This document shows positions 6,816-13,757 of a DNA stretch of 13,757 bases, piece after piece. A model generated the notes under the pieces. That model did no database searches and was not told where the DNA came from. It was given only the letters and a program-made list of their open reading frames with translations. Within the stretch, counting starts at the first letter, position 1, and every line of letters starts with the position of its first letter. The stretch is from Thermodesulfovibrio sp. (GTDB lineage Bacteria > Nitrospirota > Thermodesulfovibrionia > Thermodesulfovibrionales > JdFR-85): contig JALUSH010000071.1 in assembly GCA_027016675.1 (NCBI GenBank), positions 1 through 13,757 of the forward strand. The letters are read 5' to 3'. Both the position numbers and the translations under genes were made by a program.

Positions 6816-7886
6816 ATGAGAGAACCTTCTCAATATACAATACTAATCGTTGACGATGACCCTGTGGTCAGGGATGTGCTGAAGGCCATTCTTCAAGAAG
6901 CCCAATACAATGTCATTGACTATGCCAACCCAAAGGAGGCACTAAAGGTTATCTCTGAAAGACCTGTACATCTTGTAATCTCCGACATTGTTATGCCTGA
7001 TATAGACGGTCTGAGCTTTCTGAGAAGCCTCAAGGTAAAAAACCCAGAGCTACCGGTAATAATGATTACAGCCTATCCTGATACAAACTCAGCTATAGAG
7101 GCACTCCGATATGGAGCTCAGGATTTCATTGTAAAACCTTTCTCTGTTGAGCAGGTGCTTCACTCTATCAAAAAGGCTCTTAACTATTATGAGATTCTCC
7201 TACTTCACAGGGAATACGATGAAAGGCTTGAACAGGCAATACTCATGAGAACACAGGAGCTTCAGGAGGCCATGAAACTACTGAAAGAGGCAAGCCTTGA
7301 GGTGATCGAGAGACTTACAATCGCTGCAGAGTACAGGGATGAGGATACAGCCGCACACATCAGAAGGATAAGCCTTTACAGCAAACTGCTGGCAGAGGAA
7401 TCTGGCATGTCGCAGGAATTTATTGATAACATCCAGTATGCCTCGTTGATGCATGATGTGGGTAAGATAGGCATTCCGGATGGAATTCTCCTCAAGAAAG
7501 GTCCTCTTACAAAGGAGGAATTTGATATAGTCAAAAGGCATACCACTATCGGTTATGATATACTGAAAGGCTCGCGTTATCCCATATTGCGGATGGGGGC
7601 TACTATAGCACTTACCCACCATGAACGATGGGATGGCACAGGTTATCCACAGGGACTGAAAGGAGAAGAGATACCCGTAGAGGGAAGAATTGTAATGCTT
7701 GTTGATCAATATGATGCACTGCGTTCACAGAGACCATATAAGCCGCCTCTTTCTCATGAGGAGACATATAGCATAATCACCGAAGGTGATGGCCGCACAA
7801 TGCCAGAACACTTTGACCCCAGGGTTCTTGATGCATTCAGGCGTGTTCACAGGGAGTTTGGGCGGATTTACTCAGATAATCAGTAA
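6816..7886 (+). CDS. Response regulator with HD-GYP output domain (RpfG-like, probable cyclic di-GMP phosphodiesterase)
   Basis: The 356-aa product joins a receiver domain (about 8-122) to an HD-GYP domain (about 160-350) through a helical, coiled-coil-like linker (about 125-165). The receiver has acidic pocket D13-D15, phospho-acceptor D57 (SDIVMPDIDG), T85 and K107 (KPF). The HD-GYP part has E172..H181 upstream, HDVGKIGIPD (H213, D214), KRHTTIGYDIL (H242), HHERWDGTGYP (H268-H269, GYP 276-278) and VDQYDAL. All metal-binding positions look present, so hydrolysis of cyclic di-GMP is expected, controlled by phosphorylation. No histidine kinase is adjacent, so its partner is elsewhere. The 3' end overlaps the convergent ttuA-like gene by 50 bases. 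Confidence 0.95.
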   Translation: MREPSQYTILIVDDDPVVRDVLKAILQEAQYNVIDYANPKEALKVISERPVHLVISDIVMPDIDGLSFLRSLKVKNPELPVIMITAYPDTNSAIEALRYGAQDFIVKPFSVEQVLHSIKKALNYYEILLLHREYDERLEQAILMRTQELQEAMKLLKEASLEVIERLTIAAEYRDEDTAAHIRRISLYSKLLAEESGMSQEFIDNIQYASLMHDVGKIGIPDGILLKKGPLTKEEFDIVKRHTTIGYDILKGSRYPILRMGATIALTHHERWDGTGYPQGLKGEEIPVEGRIVMLVDQYDALRSQRPYKPPLSHEETYSIITEGDGRTMPEHFDPRVLDAFRRVHREFGRIYSDNQ

Positions 7887-8763
7887 GCCTGCAGAAGGCA
7901 CAATACTCACCGCTACAGGGTGTTCCACATCTTTCGCAAAATGACAAGACCCCTTTTTTATCCTCCTTCAGATGTTTAAATACATCCTTTTTCCTTTCTA
8001 AAAACTGGAAATAAAAGAAGTGCTTTGTGCCTGGACTTTCAAGTTCTATTCTGTTAAGAGCCTCCTTATATACGAGACTTGTTGTACCCTTACTCATGGG
8101 ACACTCCTCTCTGAGATAGTCTATTCTATTAAGAAAGGCATAGGTGGCAATCTCCTGTTCTGTCAGGCGAAAAAGGGGCTTTACCTTTTTCTTCAATCCC
8201 TCCTCATTATCAAGAACAGGTGATTGTTTTTGTACCAGGTCCACCTGCCATCTGAGGATGTTCCCAAGAAGCCTTGCTGCTTCATCATCAAGGTTATGAC
8301 CTGTGGCAACAGCATCAAAGCCCTTTTCAATGGCAACCCTGTTGAAGAAATACCTCTTGACCACACCACAGGTTGAACAATCCGTTCTGTCGGCAAAGCG
8401 AGCAAGTGCCTTGATATCCGTGTACTCTTCTGCAAAATCAACAACTATTAATTCTTTATTCAGCCTCTTTGCAAAGGCCTCTGCCTTTTCAAGGGACTTT
8501 TCCGAGTATTCGCCAATCCCGAGGTTTATGTACAGGCCTGTGGTGTTATAACCAAACTCATTGAGAATATGCCACAGAGTAAGGCTATCCTTCCCACCTG
8601 ATACACATACGAGTATCCTGTCGGTTTTATTGAGCATCCTGTAGCTCTTGATTGCCCTTTTCACCTGTTTCTGAAAGAACTCAACAAAATGGTTCCTGCA
8701 AAAGGCACTGTTATGTCTTGGAAGGGAGATAACGGCTATGGAGTCACAGAGTCTGCACTTCAA
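7837..8763 (-). CDS. ttuA: TtuA/TtcA-family tRNA 2-thiolation enzyme
   Basis: This family activates tRNA uridine with ATP and replaces its C2 oxygen with sulfur; TtuA makes 2-thioribothymidine at position 54, which stabilises tRNA in thermophiles. The 308-aa product has an N-terminal zinc finger (C3, C6, C22, H25), the PP-loop SGGKDS (55-60), cluster-type cysteines CSTC (C129, C132) plus C221, at nearly the same positions as in Thermus TtuA, TGHNLDDEA (154-162) and a C-terminal zinc ribbon (C276, C279, C288, C291). The start is TTG 8763, overlapping the stop of the upstream sulfur-carrier gene (TTGA). This pairing strongly supports TtuA over TtcA. Substrate position (U54 or another uridine) cannot be proven from sequence. 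Confidence 0.85.
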   Translation of the reverse strand: MKCRLCDSIAVISLPRHNSAFCRNHFVEFFQKQVKRAIKSYRMLNKTDRILVCVSGGKDSLTLWHILNEFGYNTTGLYINLGIGEYSEKSLEKAEAFAKRLNKELIVVDFAEEYTDIKALARFADRTDCSTCGVVKRYFFNRVAIEKGFDAVATGHNLDDEAARLLGNILRWQVDLVQKQSPVLDNEEGLKKKVKPLFRLTEQEIATYAFLNRIDYLREECPMSKGTTSLVYKEALNRIELESPGTKHFFYFQFLERKKDVFKHLKEDKKGVLSFCERCGTPCSGEYCAFCRLTDYLSKSAQTPCEHA

Positions 8764-8984
8764 TTCAGCCCTCCACTGATTACAGGAATCAACTCTATTG
8801 TGTCTCCCGCTTCCAGAAGCCTGTCAGGGGTCAGTAGCTCTTCATCCCTGACAACAAGCACTGTATTCTCGAGTATATTCAATCTTCTCAATATTGCCTT
8901 TACCTCCCGTGGACCCTCAATCTCCTTTACCTTCCCATCAGGCAATACAACCCTCACTTTAATATATCGGGTATGGTGAGACAT
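8760..8984 (-). CDS. ttuB: TtuB/ThiS/MoaD-like ubiquitin-fold sulfur carrier with a Leu-Asn tail after Gly-Gly
   Basis: The 74-aa product resembles TtuB: IKVRVVLPDGKVKEIEG, VLVVRDEELLTPD and a hydrophobic ELIPVISGG (64-72) are typical of the beta-grasp carriers whose C-terminal glycine is adenylated and thiocarboxylated to hand sulfur to TtuA. Here the protein continues for two residues, Leu-Asn, beyond the Gly-Gly (71-72), so the glycine would need to be exposed by cleavage. I chose ATG 8984 because AGGGGAG lies just upstream, overlapping the flavoprotein stop; the frame is open 12 codons further without support. It sits between the flavoprotein and ttuA with overlapping or near-touching ends. 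No E1-like activator or metalloprotease gene is in the window. Confidence 0.85.
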   Translation of the reverse strand: MSHHTRYIKVRVVLPDGKVKEIEGPREVKAILRRLNILENTVLVVRDEELLTPDRLLEAGDTIELIPVISGGLN

Positions 8985-8992
8985 TTTCTCCC

Positions 8993-9568
8993 CTATCCTT
9001 TGGTCCTTTTCAGTAACCATGCCATGTTCTGCCCCAGGATCCGCATTGTTCTTATGCCCTCGTCATCTTCCCTGACCTGGCCAGGGTCTCTTCCAATACC
9101 AAGGTTCCAGTAGATTGAACCTGGCACTATCATCTGTCCAATAAGAAAGAAATGATTTATGGAATTAAACACATGGGTGGAACCACCACGCCTTTCAGCC
9201 ACCACAGCCGCACCAACCTTTCTTTTAAACATATCACCATTTGCCCTTGCAACCATCCCTGCCCTTTCTATAAGTGCCTTTGTGTTGGTCGTAACATCAG
9301 CAAAATAGGTAGGTGAACCAATTAATATCCCATCAGCCTCCAACATCTTCTCAATGTATGTGTTCATCTCATCAGTATCAACAGAGCAGCGCTGGTTCTT
9401 GTTCTCAAAGCATTTATAGCATGCGATACATCCCGCAAGGTTCTTGCCTGACAGTGAGATCACCTCTGTCTCTATACCCTCCTTCTCTAACTCCTCACAG
9501 ACAAGCCCGAGCATTATAGCAGTGTTACCATTTTTCCTTGCACTTCCATTAAAAGCCACGACCTTCAT
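8993..9568 (-). CDS. Iron-sulfur flavoprotein, flavodoxin-like NAD(P)H-dependent FMN reductase family
   Basis: The 191-aa product begins MKVVAFNGSARKNGNTA, the FMN phosphate-binding loop (8-17) of the flavodoxin-like reductase family. It has a compact cysteine motif CxxCxxCx7C (CIACYKCFENKNQRC) as in iron-sulfur flavoproteins, which bind one [4Fe-4S] cluster close to FMN, and GSPTYFADVT as a second flavin-contact segment. ATG 9568 is set by a near-perfect TAAGGAGGT (9582 to 9574) 5 bases upstream; the 13 codons before it are not credible. It is the first gene of a three-gene operon with the sulfur carrier and ttuA (8 bases to the next start). An electron-transfer or redox role for the cluster-dependent tRNA thiolase is an inference. 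Confidence 0.88.
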   Translation of the reverse strand: MKVVAFNGSARKNGNTAIMLGLVCEELEKEGIETEVISLSGKNLAGCIACYKCFENKNQRCSVDTDEMNTYIEKMLEADGILIGSPTYFADVTTNTKALIERAGMVARANGDMFKRKVGAAVVAERRGGSTHVFNSINHFFLIGQMIVPGSIYWNLGIGRDPGQVREDDEGIRTMRILGQNMAWLLKRTKG

Positions 9569-9596
9569 CAAGCACCTCCTTAGAGAGTTTTTTTCT

Positions 9597-9626
9597 ATTT
9601 TAATCAATTGAGTAATATATTGTCAC
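9597..9626 (-). promoter_or_regulatory. Possible promoter of the flavoprotein-ttuB-ttuA operon
   Basis: On the minus strand GTGACA (9626 to 9621) and TAAAAT (9602 to 9597) are separated by 18 bases; a start near 9590 would give a short leader carrying the strong Shine-Dalgarno. The -35 box matches 4 of 6 and the -10 box 5 of 6 consensus bases. Confidence 0.4.
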
Positions 9627-9646
9627 AGTAGTGGCTAAATAAATTT

Positions 9647-9736
9647 AAACCTGAACAAACATAGCAGGCTGGTTCAGAAAAAAATAAAACCTGCACCAGA
9701 AGTTCCCCCCTTCCTACTGGAAAGGGGTTAAACCTG
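9647..9736. repeat. Three spaced AAACCTG direct repeats behind the flavoprotein promoter
   Basis: AAACCTG occurs at 9647-9653, 9687-9693 and 9730-9736 (CAGGTTT on the minus strand), 40 and 43 bases apart, roughly four helical turns. All lie upstream of the candidate promoter at 9597-9626, between it and the end of mfd. They could be binding sites for a regulator or an accident of AT-rich sequence. Confidence 0.3.
9702..9733 (-). terminator. Hairpin downstream of mfd, possible transcript end
   Basis: CCCCTTCC (9707-9714) pairs with GGAAAGGGG (9719-9727) with one bulged A around a TACT loop, and GTT/AAC (9702-9704/9731-9733) can extend the stem. Seen from mfd on the minus strand the stem lies about 60 bases past the stop. 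A T-rich tract (9689 to 9678) follows only some 12 bases after the stem, so it is not a canonical intrinsic terminator. Confidence 0.3.
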
Positions 9737-9795
9737 TGGGTGCTTTATTGTATGAGATATCCAACCTTACAACTTTTTTATTTCGAAGAGTACAC

Positions 9796-12700
9796 TTAGA
9801 ATCTGTTCAAGCCCTTAAGTATCTTCAGTAGTGTATTAATCATATAATCTCTGTCTTTGCTGTCTATGAGGAGTAAGAATCCATCACTGCTGAAGACCGC
9901 CTCCATTGCCTCCTGTGAAACCACCTCAAGAATATCTTCTGGATTAACAGGGGTGGACTTATCCACCTGAAACCTTATACCTTCTTTCTGTTTTTTAATA
10001 GAAAGAAATCCAAGGGGCCTGGCCAGTGTCTTTATCTCCATGATCCTGATAAGATTTTCCACCTGATGGGGAAGGTCGCCAAACCTGTCTCTCATCTCCT
10101 CCTTTAGAGAAATTAAATCTCGCTCATCCTCAGCAAGAGACAATCTCCTGTACATACTCAGCCTTAACCCTGTATCAGGTATATAATAATCGGGTATGTA
10201 AGCCTCTATATCAAGGTCAATAGTGGTTTCAATCCTCTTTTCTATTTCCTCTCCTCTCAGCTTTGCAACCTCCTGGCCCAGCATCTCAATATATGTATCA
10301 AATCCAACAGCATGGATATGTCCTGACTGCTCCCTGCCAAGGAGATTACCAGCTCCCCTAATTTCGAGATCCTTTAGTGCAAGCCTGAGCCCCGCACCAA
10401 GGAAATTCAACTCCTCTATTGCCCTGATTCTCGAACGGGCGTTCTCGGTGAGCCTCTCTTCCGGTGGTATCAAAAAGTAGCAGTATGCCTTTACATTACT
10501 CCTTCCAACCCTGCCCTTTAATTGATAGAGGTCTGCAAGACCTATCCTGTCAGCACGATTAATGATTATGGTATTGGCACGTGGTATATCTATACCAGAA
10601 CCAATGATGGATGTGCAGAGAAGCAGGTCTCCATCTCCATCCATAAAGGATAGCATCACATCCTCAAGCTCTCTTGATCTCATCTGTCCATGGGCAAGCA
10701 GTATACGCAACTCTGGAACCAGTCTCCTCAGATAATCATATACTGCAGGAAGCTCCTTCACCCTGTTATGTACGAAAAAGACCTGACCTCCTCTATCAAC
10801 TTCCTTTAGAATCGCATTCCTGATAATTTCGTCATTAAAGACAGTTACAACACCCTTGATAGCAAGCCTTTCCTCTGGAGGTGTTTCTATAAGACTCATG
10901 GGCCTTATACCTGAAAGAGACATCTCAAGAGTTCTTGGTATGGGTGTTGCCGAGAGGGTAAGACAATCCACACCTGTTTTTAATTCCTTTATTCTTTCTT
11001 TATGGGACACACCAAACCTATGTTCTTCATCAATGATGAGAAGGCCAAGGTCAAAAAAACTAACATTCCTTCCAAGCAGGGCATGGGTGCCTATTATGAC
11101 ATCTATCTCCCCTGTCCTGAGTTCCTCCAGTGTCTTTTTAACCTCTCTGGGGCTTTTAAATCTGCTTATATAATCAATCCTGACTGGAAAGGCTGAGAAC
11201 CTTGCAATAAAGTTTCTATAATGCTGTTCACAGAGAATGGTTGTGGGCACAAGCAGAGCCACCTGTTTGCCATCAAATACTGCCTTGAATGCTGCACGCA
11301 TGGCAAGCTCTGTCTTTCCAAAGCCCACGTCTCCACAGAGCAGCCTGTCCATGGGCCTTTTAGACTCCATCTCCTCCTTGATCTCCTGCCATGCCTTCAA
11401 TTGATCAGGTGTCTCTTCAAAGGGGAAAAAGGATTCAAATTCTCTGTGAAGTTCTGTATCAGAACTGAAGGGATAACCCTCTGTTATCTCCCTCCTTGCA
11501 TAGAGTTCAAGGAGTTTCTGTGCTATCTCCCTTATCTTCCTTCGTGCCCTTTCAGTCTTTTTCTTCCACGTCCTGCCACCAAGGGTATCCAGTTTTGGTA
11601 TTACACCCTCTTCAGCCTTGTATTTTTTAATCATGTGGATTCTCTGTAGTGGAAGATAAAGCCTTGCACCCTGGGCATACTCAATGCATAGGGATTCGCC
11701 TCTGTGGACATCTGTCTGCAGGGGAGCTAATCCCCTGTAAATACCAATGCCGTGCTGTTCATGGACAATATAGTCACCTTCCTTCAGTTCATCTATCTCG
11801 TCAATCAATCGTTTCAGTTTGCTTACCTGTACTGTTCTGTAGGAAGGACCTTTACCAAAAAGGTCTCCAGGCGTAAGGATTATTAAACCCTCTATGTGTA
11901 ATCCCCTTGAAAGCCTTCCTGTAGTGATTGCTATATTCCCGGAGAAATCCATCACTGTATCAAGATTTATAAAAGGTGCTACTATCTCACCCCTTGAGAG
12001 CACATCCCCTATTCTCCGGGCCTGTGACTCTGTTGCCATTACAAAGAGGATCTTATATTTCTTCAGTGACTTTATAGCAGGAATGATTTCGGAGACTTCC
12101 TTTCTTTCCATATGGGTCATTCCATAACCTGTGAGTGGTAAAACCCTTATCTCATCATCTGGATTATAGGAAAAACTATGAAGTCGGAGAGACTTAATTT
12201 CCTTCCTTTCCATTTCCACCTCAGATGAACAATATACAATACCCTCCTGTACAAATAAATCCATAACGGTTGGCCCATCGGTTTTTTCAAAGGTGGGGAG
12301 TATCCTTATATCTTTTAGAGTGTTTATCGATCGCTGGCTCTCGATATCAAACTCTTTTATCTCTTCTATCTCTTCACCAAAGAATTCGATCCTTACAGGA
12401 GATTTCCCATCTGAGGGGAATATGTCAAAAACCCATGTTCTTACACTGAACTCACCAGGAGATGAGACAACAGCAGTCCTTCTGTATCCAAGCCTCTGAA
12501 GTGCCTCTATAAGCCTTTCTCTGCGAATCCTGTCCCTGTTTCTGAGCACAAGGGTTTCCTTTTCGAGTTCATCCCTGTCCCAGGTTCTGGAGAAAAATGC
12601 CTCTCTGGTGCCAATCATTACAGAACCCTTCTTGAAAAGAGAGAGCAACCTCAAACGTTCACCTGTACTGGAGATATCATATGGAGGTGGTAGTATAACA

Positions 12701-12939
12701 ATCCTGCTATCCCTGTCCTCTCCTGATATGAGCTTCAGGTAAAATTCAATATTGTTTTTAAATTCCAGTGCTTCATCATCTGTGTGGCATATAAGAATAT
12801 GGTGTTTTGAAGGGTATCTCTGCAATAACAGAGAGATGAGGAGTGCCTGTGACGAGTCTCTCAGATTATAAATATCATCATCCTGAATATGGATACGTTC
12901 AATAAAGGGTTTTAAATACTCTAAGATAGGCCTGAACAT
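9796..12939 (-). CDS. mfd: Transcription-repair coupling factor
   Basis: Mfd binds stalled RNA polymerase, pushes it off a lesion by ATP-driven translocation and recruits UvrA. The 1047-aa product has a UvrB-homologous N-terminal part (about 1-350), the RNA polymerase interaction domain beginning at EGDYIVHEQHGIGIYRGL (387-404), a superfamily 2 motor with Walker A GDVGFGKTE (536-544), DEEHRFGV (637-644), SATPIPRTLEMSLSGIRP (663-680) and QLKGRVGRS, then the translocation segment ending near LEIRGAGNLLG and a C-terminal autoregulatory domain. It is about 100 residues shorter than E. coli Mfd, mostly before the polymerase-binding domain. ATG 12939 lies 3 bases after the rfaE2 stop without a clear Shine-Dalgarno, so translation is probably coupled. 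Confidence 0.97.
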   Translation of the reverse strand: MFRPILEYLKPFIERIHIQDDDIYNLRDSSQALLISLLLQRYPSKHHILICHTDDEALEFKNNIEFYLKLISGEDRDSRIVILPPPYDISSTGERLRLLSLFKKGSVMIGTREAFFSRTWDRDELEKETLVLRNRDRIRRERLIEALQRLGYRRTAVVSSPGEFSVRTWVFDIFPSDGKSPVRIEFFGEEIEEIKEFDIESQRSINTLKDIRILPTFEKTDGPTVMDLFVQEGIVYCSSEVEMERKEIKSLRLHSFSYNPDDEIRVLPLTGYGMTHMERKEVSEIIPAIKSLKKYKILFVMATESQARRIGDVLSRGEIVAPFINLDTVMDFSGNIAITTGRLSRGLHIEGLIILTPGDLFGKGPSYRTVQVSKLKRLIDEIDELKEGDYIVHEQHGIGIYRGLAPLQTDVHRGESLCIEYAQGARLYLPLQRIHMIKKYKAEEGVIPKLDTLGGRTWKKKTERARRKIREIAQKLLELYARREITEGYPFSSDTELHREFESFFPFEETPDQLKAWQEIKEEMESKRPMDRLLCGDVGFGKTELAMRAAFKAVFDGKQVALLVPTTILCEQHYRNFIARFSAFPVRIDYISRFKSPREVKKTLEELRTGEIDVIIGTHALLGRNVSFFDLGLLIIDEEHRFGVSHKERIKELKTGVDCLTLSATPIPRTLEMSLSGIRPMSLIETPPEERLAIKGVVTVFNDEIIRNAILKEVDRGGQVFFVHNRVKELPAVYDYLRRLVPELRILLAHGQMRSRELEDVMLSFMDGDGDLLLCTSIIGSGIDIPRANTIIINRADRIGLADLYQLKGRVGRSNVKAYCYFLIPPEERLTENARSRIRAIEELNFLGAGLRLALKDLEIRGAGNLLGREQSGHIHAVGFDTYIEMLGQEVAKLRGEEIEKRIETTIDLDIEAYIPDYYIPDTGLRLSMYRRLSLAEDERDLISLKEEMRDRFGDLPHQVENLIRIMEIKTLARPLGFLSIKKQKEGIRFQVDKSTPVNPEDILEVVSQEAMEAVFSSDGFLLLIDSKDRDYMINTLLKILKGLNRF

Positions 12940-12942
12940 GAG

Positions 12943-13407
12943 TTAACAGTATCTTTTTTTGATCTCTTCTATAATCGATGTGGTGGAAAGACCTTCCCTG
13001 TAAGGAAGGCTGTAAACCTCCTTTACAATATCATTACCTATAATATCCTCAACCCTCCAGTCACCACCTTTCACAAGCACATCGGGCTGAAGGGCTCTTA
13101 TGGTTTCGTAAGGTGTCTCCTCGTTAAAGACTGTCACATAGTCAACCATCTCAAGGGCAGATAGCACCATTGCCCGTTGCTCCTGTGGTACAATGGGTCT
13201 TCCGGGTTTGATTCTTTTTACAGAACTATCAGAATTCATGGCAACAACAAGAACATCCCCCAGGGCCTTTGCTTCCCTGAGATACTGCACATGACCGGCA
13301 TGTATTATATCGAAACATCCGTTTGTAAAGACTATCTTCTTGCCCTCTTTCTTTAATCTCTTAATAATTTCTGATAGAGCCTTTATATCTTTTATTTTAT
13401 GATTCAT
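12943..13407 (-). CDS. rfaE2: D-glycero-beta-D-manno-heptose-1-phosphate adenylyltransferase (HldE C-terminal type)
   Basis: This enzyme transfers AMP from ATP to heptose-1-phosphate, giving ADP-heptose for the LPS inner core. The 154-aa product is the stand-alone adenylyltransferase form, without the N-terminal kinase domain of E. coli HldE. Diagnostic motifs are FTNGCFDIIHAGH (27-39, with the HxGH nucleotidyl-transfer histidines), KGGDW (113-117) and STTSII (141-146). ATG 13407 overlaps the stop of the upstream Nudix gene (ATGA). The matching kinase and isomerase are not in the window. The gene implies an outer membrane with heptose-containing LPS or an ADP-heptose glycosylation pathway. 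Confidence 0.94.
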   Translation of the reverse strand: MNHKIKDIKALSEIIKRLKKEGKKIVFTNGCFDIIHAGHVQYLREAKALGDVLVVAMNSDSSVKRIKPGRPIVPQEQRAMVLSALEMVDYVTVFNEETPYETIRALQPDVLVKGGDWRVEDIIGNDIVKEVYSLPYREGLSTTSIIEEIKKRYC

Positions 13408-13757
13408 AACCGTTTCAGTATCTCTTTTGCCCTCAGGAGTATCTCCCTGTCTCCATTATATGTAACCTTCTTTATAGCCTCTTCAATGCCAAACCATGAT
13501 GCCTCGTTAACCTCTGAATCACGATTATCAAGGTTCCCTGAAAGGTATTCCATCAGGTAATAATAAACCCTTTTATGGTATTTTGTATTCTCTGCCCTTT
13601 TGTAAAACCAATAGGCAATCGATCCCAGAGATGTAACTATTCTTGCATTTATTCCTGTCTCCTCAGCAACCTCTCTTATGGCTGTACCTTCCCTTTTTTC
13701 ACCCTTTTCAATTGCACCCTTTGGAAGGGTCCAGGCAGTCCTGTCCCTCACAGAGAT
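13404..13757 (-). CDS. Nudix hydrolase, N-terminus cut by the window
   Basis: The visible 117 or so residues contain a complete Nudix box, G-AIEKG-E-KREGTAI-REVAEETGI, which fits GX5EX7REUXEEXGU, preceded by WTLPKG as in many family members. Nudix proteins hydrolyse nucleoside diphosphates linked to another group; the substrate cannot be named from this box. The frame is open to the edge and about 15-30 residues are normally expected before WTLPKG, so the GTG at 13751 is probably not the start. The stop overlaps the rfaE2 start by 4 bases, which places it in one operon with rfaE2 and mfd. Confidence 0.88.
   Translation of the reverse strand: MSVRDRTAWTLPKGAIEKGEKREGTAIREVAEETGINARIVTSLGSIAYWFYKRAENTKYHKRVYYYLMEYLSGNLDNRDSEVNEASWFGIEEAIKKVTYNGDREILLRAKEILKRL

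Noticed and set aside
7837..8763. TtcA (cytidine-32 thiolase) instead of TtuA
   Set aside because: Zinc-binding cysteines at both ends and an overlapping ubiquitin-like sulfur carrier gene fit TtuA; TtcA lacks these.

Overview
The window looks like a chromosomal segment of a Gram-negative bacterium with moderate-to-low GC. It carries ordinary housekeeping genes plus one unusual non-coding stretch. A heptose-1-phosphate adenylyltransferase implies LPS inner-core synthesis and so an outer membrane. A TtuA/TtuB-type tRNA thiolation pair, an [4Fe-4S]-type flavoprotein and an RpfG-like response regulator fit an anaerobic or thermophilic lineage. Nitrospirota (Thermodesulfovibrio-like) is my best guess, but this is an inference from gene content only.

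Left end (1-686): the 5' half of a tRNA-Asp(GTC) gene runs off the window on the minus strand, with a sigma70-like promoter at 84-111. Behind it, at 123-619, is a protein-free stretch closed by a perfect 15-bp inverted repeat. Inside it are a perfect 17-bp inverted repeat, an 11-bp one and several smaller nested hairpins. It reads as a large structured RNA or a non-autonomous mobile element, and it is the least explained part of the window.

741-6539: trpB stands alone on the plus strand, with a TATAAT placed so that its transcript may be leaderless. Its stop codon overlaps that of the convergent rsmG. A minus-strand operon runs from 6539 down to 1934: a small cysteine-rich protein, mnmG, a 506-aa helical protein of unknown function, and rsmG. 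Overlapping reading frames join the first three. The theme is tRNA wobble modification and 16S rRNA methylation.

6750-9626: a REC/HD-GYP response regulator on the plus strand has its own promoter. Its 3' end overlaps by 50 bases the convergent end of a minus-strand operon: iron-sulfur flavoprotein, TtuB-like sulfur carrier, TtuA-like tRNA thiolase. The sulfur carrier ends in Gly-Gly-Leu-Asn rather than Gly-Gly, which suggests a maturation step.

9627-13757: after a roughly 190-base gap with a hairpin and three spaced AAACCTG repeats, a minus-strand operon runs from the right edge: a Nudix hydrolase (cut by the window), a heptose-1-phosphate adenylyltransferase (rfaE2/hldE C-terminal type) and mfd, the transcription-repair coupling factor. 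These genes overlap or lie 3 bases apart, so are probably cotranscribed.

No CRISPR array, intact insertion sequence, rRNA gene or clear phage gene is visible.
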